Shown one piece after another: positions 25,794-37,882 of a stretch of 64,000 nucleotides of DNA. How positions within the stretch are numbered: position 1 is the first letter of the stretch; every line of letters begins with the position of its first letter. The position numbers and the translations under genes were made by a program. Origin of the DNA: Pelargonium nanum (lineage: Eukaryota > Streptophyta > Magnoliopsida > Geraniales > Geraniaceae); the NCBI GenBank assembly GCA_036897485.1, contig JAYMTF010000030.1, positions 1 through 64,000 of the forward strand, in the 5' to 3' direction. The notes under the pieces are model-generated. The model made no database searches. It worked only from the letters and a program-made list of their open reading frames with translations, and was not told where the DNA came from.

Positions 25794-28700
25794 TTAATCA
25801 TCGGGAGGGAATTCCTCATCTGAGGTGTTTTCCAGGAACGAGCCAAGAGACTTTCTCAAAATGCTGAAGGTTTTGTCATCCTGTGTTCCGAAAGAAAGAG
25901 GAATGTGCCGTTTAGAGATGGACAAGTTCCAATAGTACTATGCTAAAACATTAACTTAATTGATTCTTCTAACCGGCTTACCTGATTTTTCTTTTTCAAC
26001 GACTCCTCCAGTTGAGCGATTTTGTCTTCACAAGCTTTCTCGTGCTCAGATATCATGCTCTTGTCTCTCTTCCCTGATATGAACCCATAGCACAATTAGG
26101 GAATTATTTTTCAGCTCTAAGGGAGGAATTCAAGACTTGTGAGTCTGCAACTCACTCAATTGTTCATATCGCATGAATAGTTTTTCCTTTTCTTCTTCAA
26201 ATTTAGAAACTGTATCTGTCATCATTGAGAGACATGGGCATAAGCTAAATCATACTCGAATATATATCTTAAAACAGAATTGATGGCCGGACTCTAGTGT
26301 GAAATAAAGTCAAACTGAAGTCATCGCAAGCAAAAGGTCAGTGGCATATTAGTGTCACCAGGAATCACAAGTGAAATTAAACAATGCCCTGTTCTTTGTA
26401 CAAGACTAATGAGGGATATTGATACCTAGTGCATGGAACACTACATAATCTTGTAACAGAATATGTGAGATCAGATCAATTTCAGAATAGAAAATTTTAA
26501 TATTTGATACACTGATGAGAGGATGAAATAAATCAAGCATATACGATATATAAATGATTATATTGTGTACAACAAACTCGCACTACAATCTCTTTCAGCA
26601 AATTGTTGGCCAAATTCAATACTTCTCAGTTTAGAATGGTTATCCATATTTTAATGGAATCCTAAATTTCATTTTTCACCAATAACTACTATAAGAGAGA
26701 ATTATTGTACTAAAGTTGCATCAGCAGTTGACAATTTTAACAAGATAAGAAAAAATAAATTAAATGAGTGCATAATGAACAACTAACTAACCCCTCAAAA
26801 AAAAAAAAACAACTAATGTTTCAATCTTCTCTCAATTGTTGCTTGCCAAATACCCCTATATTTCTTCCCTTCAGGACCATATTTTTACTTATTGTATTGT
26901 GGTTATTTACCTACCATATGCACACATTGTTTTCTCCTAATTCACTGCAATAACTAATTTTGATACATATAACAACAATAATTTGGTCTCTTTTACCACC
27001 TCTCCCTCTACCTTTATGTAATTGTAAAGCGTATTAGTATAAATTGCATGTACGTTACACTAGCAGTAAAATAATTTGATCAACTGAAATATAAGCTCTG
27101 TTTAGGGAGAACCTTTCAAGCCTTTTAGATGGGCAGCCTTGTCCTTACAAAATTTCTCATACACAGCTTGGAACTTGGCTGCCTCATTCTTCAAGGCGCT
27201 TTCACACTGCAGATAAGCAATGTAATGGAAAACTGTAACAGCTAATGACCGAAAGCAAAATGTGAATAGATCTCATTGCTAAGAATCTATGATAAGCTTC
27301 ATTGTTCTCCACTGACCTCTTTTGAGCTTTTTGAAACTGCCTTTGCAAAACTTTGTCTGAGTGCAAAACAAGAGCATCAATTTAGCTTATTTTAAACTAG
27401 AATTTCAAGCAGAGGCAATAGATAAAAGTTGTATGATGAAGACAAATAGATTACTTTCTGATTGGAAACGATAAAAATATATAATGTAGTTACGAAGGTG
27501 GATTTATAACTATGCAATTTACCTATCCTTCTCAAGTTTACCCTTCAACTCTTCAGTACTAGACTTAATATCGGAGGCCACACTGTAACCAAAACATAAT
27601 CAGTACTTATGTAATAAGTAATATTATAAATGTGAAGATATTAAGAATCAGAAAATGAACACAACAAAAGCTAATAGAAGTTTGTACGATGGACTATTTT
27701 AATTGCATGTACTAAATAAAAGAAACTGAAGCTTGACAAAGACATAGAATGAAGATATTAAGAAGTTTGAAGTGGATTCAGTGATTTGAATTTAAAAATA
27801 AGTACAAGTAGCATTAACAAATAAGTGCCACCCTTGGCTTTTGCATAAATGAAGGATAATGTTATTAGCGTTTGACTCTCCTTTCCTTTGTGCCCCTATG
27901 TGTCTTTGTTATAACTAGCTCAAGTGTTTATAACAAACTAAACAATAGCGCACTTAATTTTCTAACAGGACGGAAAAATTGGATATACATTTTGGGTAGA
28001 GGAAATAGTAATTTAACTGTTTTAAGGTGTTTTAGCACACCAATTCTACAATTCACATCAAACAACACCTCAATTTGACAAAACAGAATTGTACTGCAGT
28101 CTGATCAACAGTGAAGTATGTATCTATGTATTAGTAGAAACGAATCCTATATGCGAAGATATAGAGCCCTCAACTGGAAAAATAAAAATCTATGAAAATA
28201 ATCATTTCCTCTCTGTATGGCTCTCCTTTCTCTACACTGTGGCTTACGTCCTTGCGCCAGTTCAATCAACTGTGTCCTCATTCATCATCTACAAAAATCC
28301 TAGACTCCAAAAAAGGGAGGTCAGAAAGCACTCCTGAAAACGCTGTTCTATTCGATGCTCAGGTACCAGTATTCCCTTCTCCTGTACCACTAGAACTAAC
28401 TATAGCTGCGAAGCATTTTTGTTAGGGAATTTTCCATTTCTGAAATATTCAGGATGATAATGCAAAATCAATTCAGAAATCAAACCGAATGAACTAAACA
28501 AAAGCAGACAATCAACATTGCAAAAGAAATACAGAATCATCGAGTTCATGAAAAATTCGGAATCAACCAAAACAACTCACAATACACGCGCATGAAGAAC
28601 GCACAAATGTGCCTACAAATTCAGAACCTCCAGAATTAGCATTTAGAGAACCAACGTGAAACCTACCGGAACGATTCAACTCACCTGGAAATCGTCTCTT

Positions 28701-28992
28701 CCTTCTTCTTCATGCCATCCTTGTGCGCCTTCTCTCTGATCTGCTGCAGCGCCGACATAATCCCCTTGAGGTCACTGCCATGGCACCGTTTTTCACATCA
28801 AATTCAGAACGGTGACCTCGATTAAACGAAAACAAAAATGAAGAATAAGCCAAAAAACAGAGATGAAACAGAGACTGACTCGGAGATGTCCAGGTCGAGA
28901 TCGTCTTCAACTCGGCCTCGCTTCTCTGATTTGGCGAGTTCCGGATCGGATCCTCCTCTCTTCTTCGAGGTGGCTCTGGATTTTGTTGACAT
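25794..28992 (-). CDS. ASY4: Small coiled-coil protein resembling meiotic chromosome-axis protein ASY4
   Basis: Eight exons (28992-28880, 28774-28685, 27582-27523, 27356-27317, 27206-27113, 26215-26156, 26073-25982, 25880-25794) give 211 aa with phase closing throughout. A basic N-terminus (SKKRGGSDPELAKSEKRGRV) looks like a nuclear signal. A nearly continuous coiled coil follows (about residues 40-185), then ILRKSLGSFLENTSDEEF. The terminal RKSL.S.L motif and the heptad layout resemble the Cor1 region of animal SYCP3. Arabidopsis ASY4 is a short coiled-coil axis protein of nearly this size, related to the coiled coil of ASY3, and is needed for normal axis formation and crossovers. The assignment rests on length, architecture and remembered motifs. 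Other coiled-coil families remain possible. Confidence 0.68.
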
Positions 28993-28999
28993 TTCTGCA

Positions 29000-29988
29000 C
29001 AGTATTTTTGAATTCAGAGAGTGAAGATTTTGGTGGATTTGAAATTATGAAACTGAGAGAGATGGTTTGGCTGTTCAGTCTGTTTCCCGCGAGAAACTTG
29101 AAATCAAATGACAGTGCTTTGTTTGTGCTTCTCAATTTCAGTCTGCTATTTATATGTACAAAAGTGTCGCTTCCAAAAACCAAAATTGTTCCAAAATTAA
29201 GACCCACTAAAAATAAAGGTAAATGATCCAGAATAATCCTAAAACTCTTTCTATCCAATTTAGTCTTTGAATAATTTTTTAATCTAAAATAGTCCATAAA
29301 TATTTGGTTTTTGATGCAACTTTATTTTTTAACACAAATGAGTCTTTGAACTTTCGAATATTGACCGATAAGAAATATTTTGAGATCAGAAACAATTTAG
29401 GGGCCAAATTAGATTGATTAAGAAAAGATCAAATCAAATCGAAACACGAAAATTCAAGGATTAAATTAGATCGGTTATCTAAAATAAATCGGGTTAAGCA
29501 TTTAATTTACCCGTTTCCTCTTGAGAACAAAAACATGGGTCTCTACTCTCTTGCCTAAAACATATTAAAACATTGGAGATCAAGCACTTCTATAAGTTGC
29601 TTTGGAACAAGTAGAAGTGTAACCACACATGCTCCTAATCTATCATAATTCATAATACTTTAGAACAAATCTGCAATCAAAGCCCACATTCAGAAGAAAT
29701 TGATTTTACAAAATCAATGTAAATCACAATTTGATCCAGTACAACAAATTCAGTGTTCCCAGCCAAGCCATTGTATACTAATACTACTAATAGACACAAA
29801 TAACTTGGTTTTTCTCAAGCCACGAAAACCAAAAGACAAAAATCTCACTTCCAAGTTCAACCAGACTCAAATACTTCACCTTAACCCCACTTTCTATACA
29901 CAGGACAAGCCCTCGCTATTAAAAAAACACTGAAGACAAACCCAACAAGATTAAGAGAATGTGACGGTTCTTGAGCATATAGTAATGT
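29000..29988. other. Promoter of the ASY4-like gene, a MITE, and the 3' flank of the next gene
   Basis: This 1-kb gap separates two minus-strand genes. It contains the short ASY4 leader, a MULE-like MITE (29219-29512, listed separately) and the 3' UTR of the gene ending at 29989. Nothing else is supported. Confidence 0.45.
29219..29512. mobile_element. MULE-like MITE
   Basis: The ends GGTAAATGATCC and AATTTACCC are inverted. Inside, AATTTAGTCTTTG near the left is mirrored by CAAGGATTAAATTAGA near the right. This layout (AATTTGGTCC words repeated in inverted order across about 290 bp) is typical of a common plant non-autonomous Mutator-like family. A relative lies at 60241-60532. Confidence 0.5.
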
Positions 29989-32900
29989 CTACATCACTTC
30001 TGTCAAGCTCATCTCTTCGGTTGGGGGAGCATCCTACACAAGATGATAAACAAATATTGTTACAATGCATGAAAGGAAAATTAATTTTTTGACTTCTAAA
30101 ACATCCAAAAATGATTGTGAGTAATGTTGGGTAGTTCATGATTCAAGATCAAGCTACTTGATGGGTTCAAATTAGGTGTCATACCATATTTTCTTTGTTC
30201 TCTTCAAGTGTTGTATTCTCTGTGGCCTGGGGGCTAACAGGACCTGTAATGACAGATTATATAACTGTTAAGTCAATGCACCCAAAATATTTAGCAAATA
30301 TGGTTTGAAATAAATAAGATTTATGCTCTTGCCTTCTTCACCAGCAGATTTCTTTACTCCCTTGATTTTCTGATCCTTAACAGAATCTTTCTTGGTTTGT
30401 TTCTGGGGCTTCTTTTGTAAATTATGCCTCCCAGCATCAGACACTGACTTTGAGTTATCAGAAGTTTTATTCAAAGTTCTCCTGCTCCTACTTGGAGGAT
30501 CATTCTTCTCAGTAGTCTCTTTCTTCGCAGACTGTGCAGCATCAGTGTTTAAGGACTTGGGTTTCAGTTTCCTCGTTCCTACTGTAGAAGTAGAGCTGAT
30601 AACATCATCATCAGATGAATGAGTTCCACCTTCAGGTACCTGGGAACAGGTTTCGGAGACCTGCAATTGCTCCAAGTTCTCTGTAATATTGAAGCTTGCA
30701 AGCAACTCTTTCATAGGTTCTACAAGTTCAATGAGGTTATGACGGCGTGCATAGGATTTAAGTTCATCACGCATCAATTGAAGAGGCTGGATTTGAGACA
30801 GGTAGATATCAGTCATTTCAAAAATGAAGTACACACATTAAGCCCTACATACTCCATATTATGGATAATTTATAAAGCAGCAATAATATAAGCACGAGCG
30901 GGCAACAAGGTAAAACAAAGTTTACAAGTACTGCATAGTTTAGAAAGAAGTTGTGATTGTTATTGTGCTATGACGTGATCAGTCTTTACAGGAACCTCAA
31001 AATCATTTTCTCAAGGTATCCCAGAATGAGACATTGTTTATTGATAAATTTGCAATGATGATGTGGCTGAGGATAGGTAATGGGTCAGACACACAAAGCC
31101 ATGATGGCAGTGTGTTAAAAACATGATGGAAGTTGATGCAACATAATAGAGGATGTTGTGAGCAATAATTCCAACAAGGTAATACAAGTGATGGGAGGCC
31201 GACTCACACAAGACAATCATGATCCAATTGTAGCTCTTTGTTCTTCAAACATGTAACATTCATTTTTGGATTTTTTTCTTACACTACAGTTTCATACAGT
31301 TGCAGCAAAGCACGAATGTGGAAGAGTCCAAAATGTATAAGTAATGGGAGAAATTATCAAATCAACACCCATGGTTGTCATGTACACAATGAAAGGTGCA
31401 TGTGGGCGCCCTAAATTGATGAGGGAAATTATAGAAAGATATTATGTAAACATGTAGTAAGGTTGGCTTACCTCGCATCCAGCTTCTAGAGCAAGTTTAA
31501 AAAAACCAAGTGAAATTGAGTGCTTAGCAGCGGATTCCGAGAGCTTAATCTGAGAAAGCCAATATGATGCTGAGGACAGAACACTAAATCTCTTTCGGCT
31601 TGATGCCCTCGAAATGTCAGAAGCAGGAGTTTGACTTTTCCCCTGAACATTAGCAGACTCTCTCCCTCTAGCCTCAGATATTGGAGTGATGTTGCCACCT
31701 GCCCGTTTCGCGACTGGAGTGGTACTAGACTTGACAGGGATGGAGAGTCTACGAGGTGGCTTGGCTGGTTTTTCATTAGCAGAGAGATCAAGAACGCCCA
31801 CACTTTGACTCACAGCTGATGCAGTCCTCCCCCTAAGATCACAGTCCAAAATAAGTCAACAGTTCATTAAGGTGATCTCAAGAATCTATTTTGCAAGACA
31901 CTAAACAGTAGTACTTCACACACATAAGGCCATATGAACAATTACAACTTCAAGTTTGCTTAATACAAACATGACATAAATGAAAAAATTGTGGATGACT
32001 CCACTGATAAAGTTTGGCAATTCCATGATCTCCAATTGTATCAGGCCATAATCAATGAGAAAACAAAACACTACTAAGCCCACAAAATAACATGCATACT
32101 AAGACCCATAATTACAAAAAATGCAAATAAGATCAAAAGCAAGTTATTGACAAAATTGAAGTCAAGCTGAGTATGCAATAACTGAATACCTACTACTTAT
32201 CAAAACTCAACAGTAGAAAAACACACCAAATGGGTCTAGCAAGGATATGTTCTATTTCCATATAACCATTCAATTAACATTAAACAATTTGAACACCATT
32301 CAAGGACACTCAACAACAAACATTTTAATGTCACTGTACCAGAAATTTCTTCTTTATCAAAAATTCAATTTCCTTTTTCTTTTTTAGCACCAGCTGGTTA
32401 CCATGCAAGCAATTAAGATGACCTTATCTCAACAGAAGATGAAAACATGTACTACACTACTATGCATAGAGACCATCAGTACCCACTTATCAATACAGTC
32501 TTCCCTTTCACAATTTAATTTTCTCCACCCAAATTACACTTTACACAGCATACTCAAATCTCAAATATGTTAAATCTTCATGTCAAAAAGAAAAGCACTT
32601 GGAAAATCAAGCCAAATCAAAACAAGTAACTACCGGAATCTACAATTAAATATCCAAAATTCAACACAATTGACAACATACAAACGCGTAGGAGACAATT
32701 ACAAAATTGAAACCAGCCAAACACCCAAAACCAAACCAGATTATCCCACAGAAAGTTAGTAAAAGATAAAAGAAACCTTCGAGGCGCAGAGGATTGAGCC
32801 ACTGGTGGCTTCTCCTCCTTCAACGGCTTCTCATCCTTCAATTTCGTTGCAGACCGAAGCGGATAGCGAAGCTTGGAGTTCGATTTGCCTGAATTAGCTG

Positions 32901-33016
32901 CAAAAACCGAAATCAAACAGATAAGAAACATGATCTAGCGAAAGAATTGATTGAAAACACAAAGAGAAGAAGGTACCAGGAACAGAGGATTGGTGCTGCT
33001 TGATCGGATCTTCCAT
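29989..33016 (-). CDS. Uncharacterised basic Ser/Lys-rich protein with one conserved helical block
   Basis: Six exons (33016-32977, 32897-32777, 31832-31472, 30786-30333, 30243-30185, 30033-29989) give 359 aa with correct phase throughout. The protein starts MEDPIKQHQSSVP, is rich in K, S, T and P, and looks mostly disordered. The exception is one block at about residues 135-215 (FSVLSSASYWLSQIKLSES, then ISLGFFKLALEAGCEPLQLM, then RDELKSYARRHNLIELVEP), which looks helical and is the likely functional part. Basic clusters suggest a nuclear or cytoskeletal role. I cannot name the family. Exon 4 ends in a GC donor (GAAG|GCAAG). Not splicing there would give a shorter tail ending a few codons into the intron. 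Confidence 0.82.
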
Positions 33017-34300
33017 TGATTTTGTTGTAGCGAGTTCTAAAAATGATTGGGAGTGTGTGGTTTATGCGATTGAGAAATGGATTGGATTTTATAACTGGGA
33101 TGATGAGAACAAGCGTTAGGGCTCACATGGGCGGGAAATTTAGGAACCACCTTAAACTCAAATTCTCTCACTGCTCACTCCTACTCGCTGCACCGTCTCA
33201 CGCGCCTTCTCCCGTTGAAGCTTTTACTATTTATTTTTTATTTTTCTCTTTTTTGGGAGATTAGTTTCTTTTTCTTTAGAGTTTTCTTTTTTTCTTCCGT
33301 TTACACCAATTTGTGCAATTTAAGTTAAGGACTATTGGAATAAAAGGTCAAACAATGAAATTTTATAAATTGAATGACACATCCAATTGAGGGAAACGAT
33401 ACAGACATGAATCTTTTGCGTGACACGATATTGACCTGACCTGTTTTTCTAAGGGTATACATATGTTACCCGGCTCTTGGTTGAAGCCGACGGTTGGGTA
33501 TTAAAGTAGTTATGAGTATGCAGTGGTTAAATAATGAGTCCACTGCTGGTGTCAATGACTTACTTAAATAAGTAGAGCCACGTGTTAGCTTATGGGTGTA
33601 CATTGAGGTTGACATTTTTTTTAATTTTTTATGTCTGTTTGGCTTTTACGGATTGATTTGAGGTCCGATTTGACTTTCGTATGATCGGTTTTGTAATTAA
33701 TTCTTCAATATGAGTATTACATTGAGTATTTTTTGAGAATTCAAATTTTAAACAATTTTGATATGTTCAAGTTCTTCACTAATTTGCGTTGAATATCACC
33801 ATCTTTTTTAAGTTTCAAATTTGTGCCCAAATTGAATATGATGTCATTGTTCATTTTTAAGTTTCAAAGTGATGCCCGCAGTTTTGATGTACTAACCATA
33901 GTAAGCATAAACTTTTTTTTCAAAATCAAAGTGGTACCCAATTTTTTTAAAGGGGAGACAATTTATGTGTTGTCCCATCAAAGTCTCTTCATTGTCAGCT
34001 GATGCATTTTCTTTTTCTTTTTCAATTTTTTATTATAATTAATTCATTCTCAACCCCCAACAATCCCGATACTGACAGTCTGACATAACTCCCATGTCAT
34101 TATTCATGGGTTGCTCATTACCCGGCTCAAGTCACTCTCTATACAAGCCCTTTGTCTCCATCCAATAGGAAGTCTCCACGTATCACACATGTAAAATACA
34201 TGCAATAAGACTACATGTCACAATTCGCATCCTTTTAATTTTATTACATGTAGGATATCATATGTGACGTCACAAACGACTTCTCATTGAAGAGAGCTTT
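33017..34300. other. Promoter of the basic-protein gene and AT-rich spacer
   Basis: The first 250 bases are the leader and promoter of the minus-strand gene, including CTCTCACTGCTCACTC-type pyrimidine-rich sequence. From 33300 to 34300 the sequence is AT-rich with no gene, RNA or repeat that I can support. Confidence 0.4.
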
Positions 34301-34495
34301 TATTTATACTATTATCAATGACTTTGAGCCTACAAACAACTTCTCAAGTTCATTGGCAAGAGATAATGCAATTTGAGTTGGGGGTAGCTCTTTCCTACAA
34401 ACACAAGTAACTCACTTCATACCGCATGCAGGGAGAATCGAACCTGAGATCTCTAGATGAATCTGAAGCGCTTAAACCGCTCGGTCCTACCTGCT
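34300..34495 (-). mobile_element. tRNA-derived SINE
   Basis: On the minus strand the sequence begins GCAGGTAGGACCGAGCGG, continues with TTTAAGCGCTTC, and about 35 bases later has GGTTCGATTCTCC, a good Pol III B box with an A-box-like start at the right distance. The part that follows is unrelated to tRNA, as in SINEs. The 3' end near 34300 is uncertain. It does not fold as a functional tRNA. Confidence 0.5.
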
Positions 34496-35019
34496 TTAGT
34501 ATATACAGTAGTACAAAACAAATTTGAAATCCGTTGAAAAATGCTTAATGTTAGTGTGTGGTCTGGGTTTAGAATATGCTTTGAGTGGGGACACGTGGGC
34601 GTGAGATGGCGAGAGTATGTAAGTAGCTATAATCAGCGAGAGTAGGCAAAGGCAATAATTGACGACGAGGAAATGGTTGAAGAATGTTTAAACGGCTGGC
34701 ATGGACGGGACCCACGCGCTCTTCAACTACCTTTCAAAAACCAAATACGCTCATCACTTCCAATTCAAATTCAAAATTTAAACTGGTGAGCCGTTATTTA
34801 TAAACTGCAATAGTGCAATTTAAGCAACGGTAGGTGAAGTGAGGACGACTGGACGAGCGTGAGTAGTACTGTTTACAATTTAGGTAGTGACTGCCCTAAT
34901 AATAGTTTACTGGTGATTCCTTTCTTTATACTTATATAGTTATAAACTTCATTTGTCTTTGATGATACATTGATCACAAAAAGATAGTAAGTTTTACTCA
35001 AATTAGAATACGATGTGTG

Positions 35020-35885
35020 ACGTCCGAACGTCACGTCACCAAGCTTCACAACTCTAAGACACGCTCTGTGAGCACGTGCCCAAGACACTTCACTGGCGCC
35101 ATCGCGTGTGCCAAAAGTCGACATGGGATGCACCCGAAACCCTTGACCTTGCTTGGAGACGTCCGACCTCACTCGAAGTAGGGATGACAACGGGGCGAGT
35201 TTCGTAATCCCCGTCTCCGCCCCGTTCGGGGACCGGAATTCCTCGTGCCCTGTAACCCGTCCCGTTTTATCAATTTTATATTATTTAATATATTCAAATT
35301 CTCGAAAAATTGTAGTTTTTTGTTTTTGAAAGATATTAAATAAAATATTAGTCACATAAAACAACAAAATATTATTTGCTTTCACGTACTTTTAAATTGA
35401 ATTGATGAAAAGTTAATATTATTCATATTGAAGTATCAAAATAAAAATAAAAATATTATTTATATTATTTATTTAATACATTGGGTTCGTGGCGGGACGG
35501 GTTATAGTTTCCCATCCCACCCCATATCCCGATCGGGGATTTTTTTTCTTGCCCCGACCCTGCTCCATGCCCCGTAAAAAAATTCCCACCCCGCGCCCCG
35601 TTCGGGTCGGGGACATCGGGTCCCCGTCGGGTTCAGGTTGAATTGTCATCCCTAACTCAAAGCCGACGCAAGTGCCTAGAGCCATTGGACGCGCCAGAAG
35701 TCCTCGACCTCGCCTAGAACTGATGCGTGTGCCCAAAGTCATGGGACGTGGCCAAAGTCCTCAACCTCACTCGGAGATGTTCAGCCTCGCTCGAAGCCAA
35801 CGCGCGTGTCCAAAGTCATGGGAAGCCCAAAGTACGACCTCGCCCGGAGCCGACGCGCGTGCCCAAAGTCATGGGACCTGCCTAG
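35020..35885. repeat. Degenerate GC-rich minisatellite, split by a MITE
   Basis: Words such as CGTGCCCAAAGTCATGGGAC and CTCGCCCGGAGCCGACGCG recur at a spacing of about 45-65 bases on both sides of the hAT MITE (35020-35178 and 35655-35885). The units are diverged. The tract is much richer in GC than its surroundings. The long frames through it on either strand are by-products of the repeat and not genes. Confidence 0.6.
35179..35654. mobile_element. Complete-looking hAT-type MITE, 476 bp
   Basis: The left end TAGGGATGACAACGGGG is mirrored by the right end TTGAATTGTCATCCCTA. The element is flanked by ACTCGAAG (35171-35178) and ACTCAAAG (35655-35662), an 8-bp target-site duplication with one difference, as expected for hAT. 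GC-rich GGGTCGGGGAC-type arms flank an AT-rich core (about 35270-35480) without coding capacity. Confidence 0.8.
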
Positions 35886-36100
35886 GGCTGGTAATTCATG
35901 CGTGCATGTTGTATTCATGTAGTGCTGAATAAATTGTTTGTGTGTTGCAAGACCCATCACAAACATGACACGATTAGTAATCGTGTTGCACGATCTAGCA
36001 CGAACAAGACACGATTATGAACACAAAACCCGAACATGACATGTTTAACACGATAACTAAATGAGTCGTGTTGAAACGACACGAGTAACACGTTGTGTAA
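35886..36100. repeat. Second copy of the ACACGA dispersed repeat
   Basis: It starts near GGGCTGGTAATTCATGCG and contains AACATGACACGATTAG, AACAAGACACGATTATG and ACGACACGAGTAACACG, the same vocabulary as 20275-20475. Probably a non-autonomous hAT relative. The right end is unclear. Confidence 0.45.
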
Positions 36101-37340
36101 CAATTGTCCGATCTTCATTCTTGTCTCCCAACTTTCAACTTGTCCTCCAGGATCAAGCACTGTTTTTCAACCCATTTGGTTCCAAATTTTCTTCATAGTG
36201 ATGGCAGATAAACATGTAAGAAAGAATAACAATCTCCAATTTTCCAAAATTTGCATTTCGCACCCCGCCGACACCAAAACATAGTGAGATAGCATGAATA
36301 TTGTCACTTAACCACATTGTAAGCTGGCTACATTTCGTTTCCAATTTTAGATTGAACCCGGGTTTTCCTAACACACCTCCCTCATAATTCGACACCCCAG
36401 ATTTACCACGAACCAACTTAATCTTAGTAGTACTAACTAATGCACCACCCTATTCTCAAGTTCCAACAACATGAAATGTTTATAAATCCAACTCTCACAA
36501 CCATATGTAATAGCTTCACTTATCTCAAACATTAACAACTTAGAATTCCCATGGAAAACAACAACAATTTCTATCCCTATTAACAAACAATTTTCAATTC
36601 TAATTGAAGACCTCTATCCCCGACAACAATTTCACAGTGTTTGATTTCCTTTATAAATTTTTCTCCTGGCACCACAATTCTAATATCTTAAAGATTATAC
36701 CAATAGCAGTTCGCTGACTCAAACCATTGTAGTATATTGAAATTGGAATACATGAGTTATTGCCAAACTAAAAAGAGTTGATGAAGATACCTCAAATTCA
36801 AGCCTCCAGCCATTAGAACTTTGGTTGACATCCACTGACCATTTCTAACCTCACATTATGTTGCTCTGAATCGCTGACTTTGTTTTAGAAACTTCATCGA
36901 ACTCTTAGAGTGCGCCATTTACTTCAAACTTGTACTTCAAATCAAAACCCTCGATATTAAATCTTACTACGTTACCAACTACATTATCCAAATCCTCAAT
37001 AAATCCAACGATGAAATGCTCTAATAATTAAATCCAACGACAAGCAAAGCTAAGGGCAGGACTAAGGCATGATCAACATTACCATAAACAATTCAACAAG
37101 GAAATCCCAGACAATATCACATGATTGTCTAAGTCATGCTGGTCAATAGTAAATATGTGGAATTAAAGATGTGGATCACCAAGTAGGTGGCCTCCACCGG
37201 ATCACATAACAATATATAACACAACACTTTTATTTGCACCAACTTCAATTATTTAACCAACACATTTACAGGTCCTGCCATGCCATGTCCCTCGTCTCAC
37301 TAGTCACTTCTCTTTTACGTTTTTACCCTCTCTAACTGCC
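36100..37340. other. Spacer, possible old gene fragment
   Basis: The sequence is less AT-rich than most spacers. A minus-strand frame at about 36153-36416 reads through GGVLGKPGFNLKLETKC, but I recognise no family and the neighbouring frames have many stop codons. It may be a decayed gene piece. Not called as a gene. Confidence 0.3.
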
Positions 37341-37347
37341 ACCAGGC

Positions 37348-37882
37348 TAGAGGTGGCAAAAGTTTGAGTTGGGTAGGGTTCGGATTGATGAACTCTAATC
37401 CGACCTTATAAAGTTTTTGGGTTGGTTGGGTCGAATTTTAGACATAAAACACATTTTTTACGGATATACCCGACCCGAATCTAGTCTGCCCCAACAATTT
37501 CACATTATACCCAACTTGAACACAACCCAATTTATCCCGGGTTGATAAATGCATGATTCGAACCTGCAAAAAAATGTGTTGGGTTTTGGGTACCCGCAGG
37601 TTCGGGCCTGTTTCGCCAACTCAACACGGGCCTCGCATGCAACTCTCCCACTTTCTTTAACTGCCATTGGGCCTCGCATGTAGAGGCTGCGAAAGTTCGG
37701 GTTTTAGGCATAAAATACATTTTTTTTATATTTACGGGTATACCCGATCCGACCATAACAAACCAAAAAATTTACATTATTCCAAACCCGATTTTTTAGA
37801 TTGATAAATGCAAACCTCAACATGCCAAAAAGAGTAGTGTTTCGGGTACCCAATAGGCCTGGTCCATTTTGCCAGCTCTACT
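37348..37882. mobile_element. Two tandem copies of a hAT-like MITE
   Basis: Copy 1 begins TAGAGGTGGCAAAAG at 37348 and ends TTTCGCCAACTCAA near 37625. Copy 2 begins TAGAGGCTGCGAAAG at 37681 and ends TTTTGCCAGCTCTA at 37881. The copies share GGTATACCCGA and TTCGGGTACCC words. Flanking text (TAACTGCCA and GCATGCAACTCTCCCAC) is also repeated, so a unit of about 333 bp including the element was duplicated. Copy 2 is shorter. Confidence 0.6.

Noticed and set aside
34380-34495. Possible tRNA gene on the minus strand
   Set aside because: Box-like motifs are present, but the arms do not form an acceptor stem or a proper anticodon arm. A SINE is more likely.
35473-35932. Long overlapping ORFs on both strands in the GC-rich tract
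   Set aside because: They follow from the minisatellite and the GC-rich MITE arms. Composition is repetitive and no domain is visible.
36153-36416. 87-aa minus-strand frame as a gene
   Set aside because: No recognised family, no splice context, and surrounding frames are interrupted. At most a decayed fragment.
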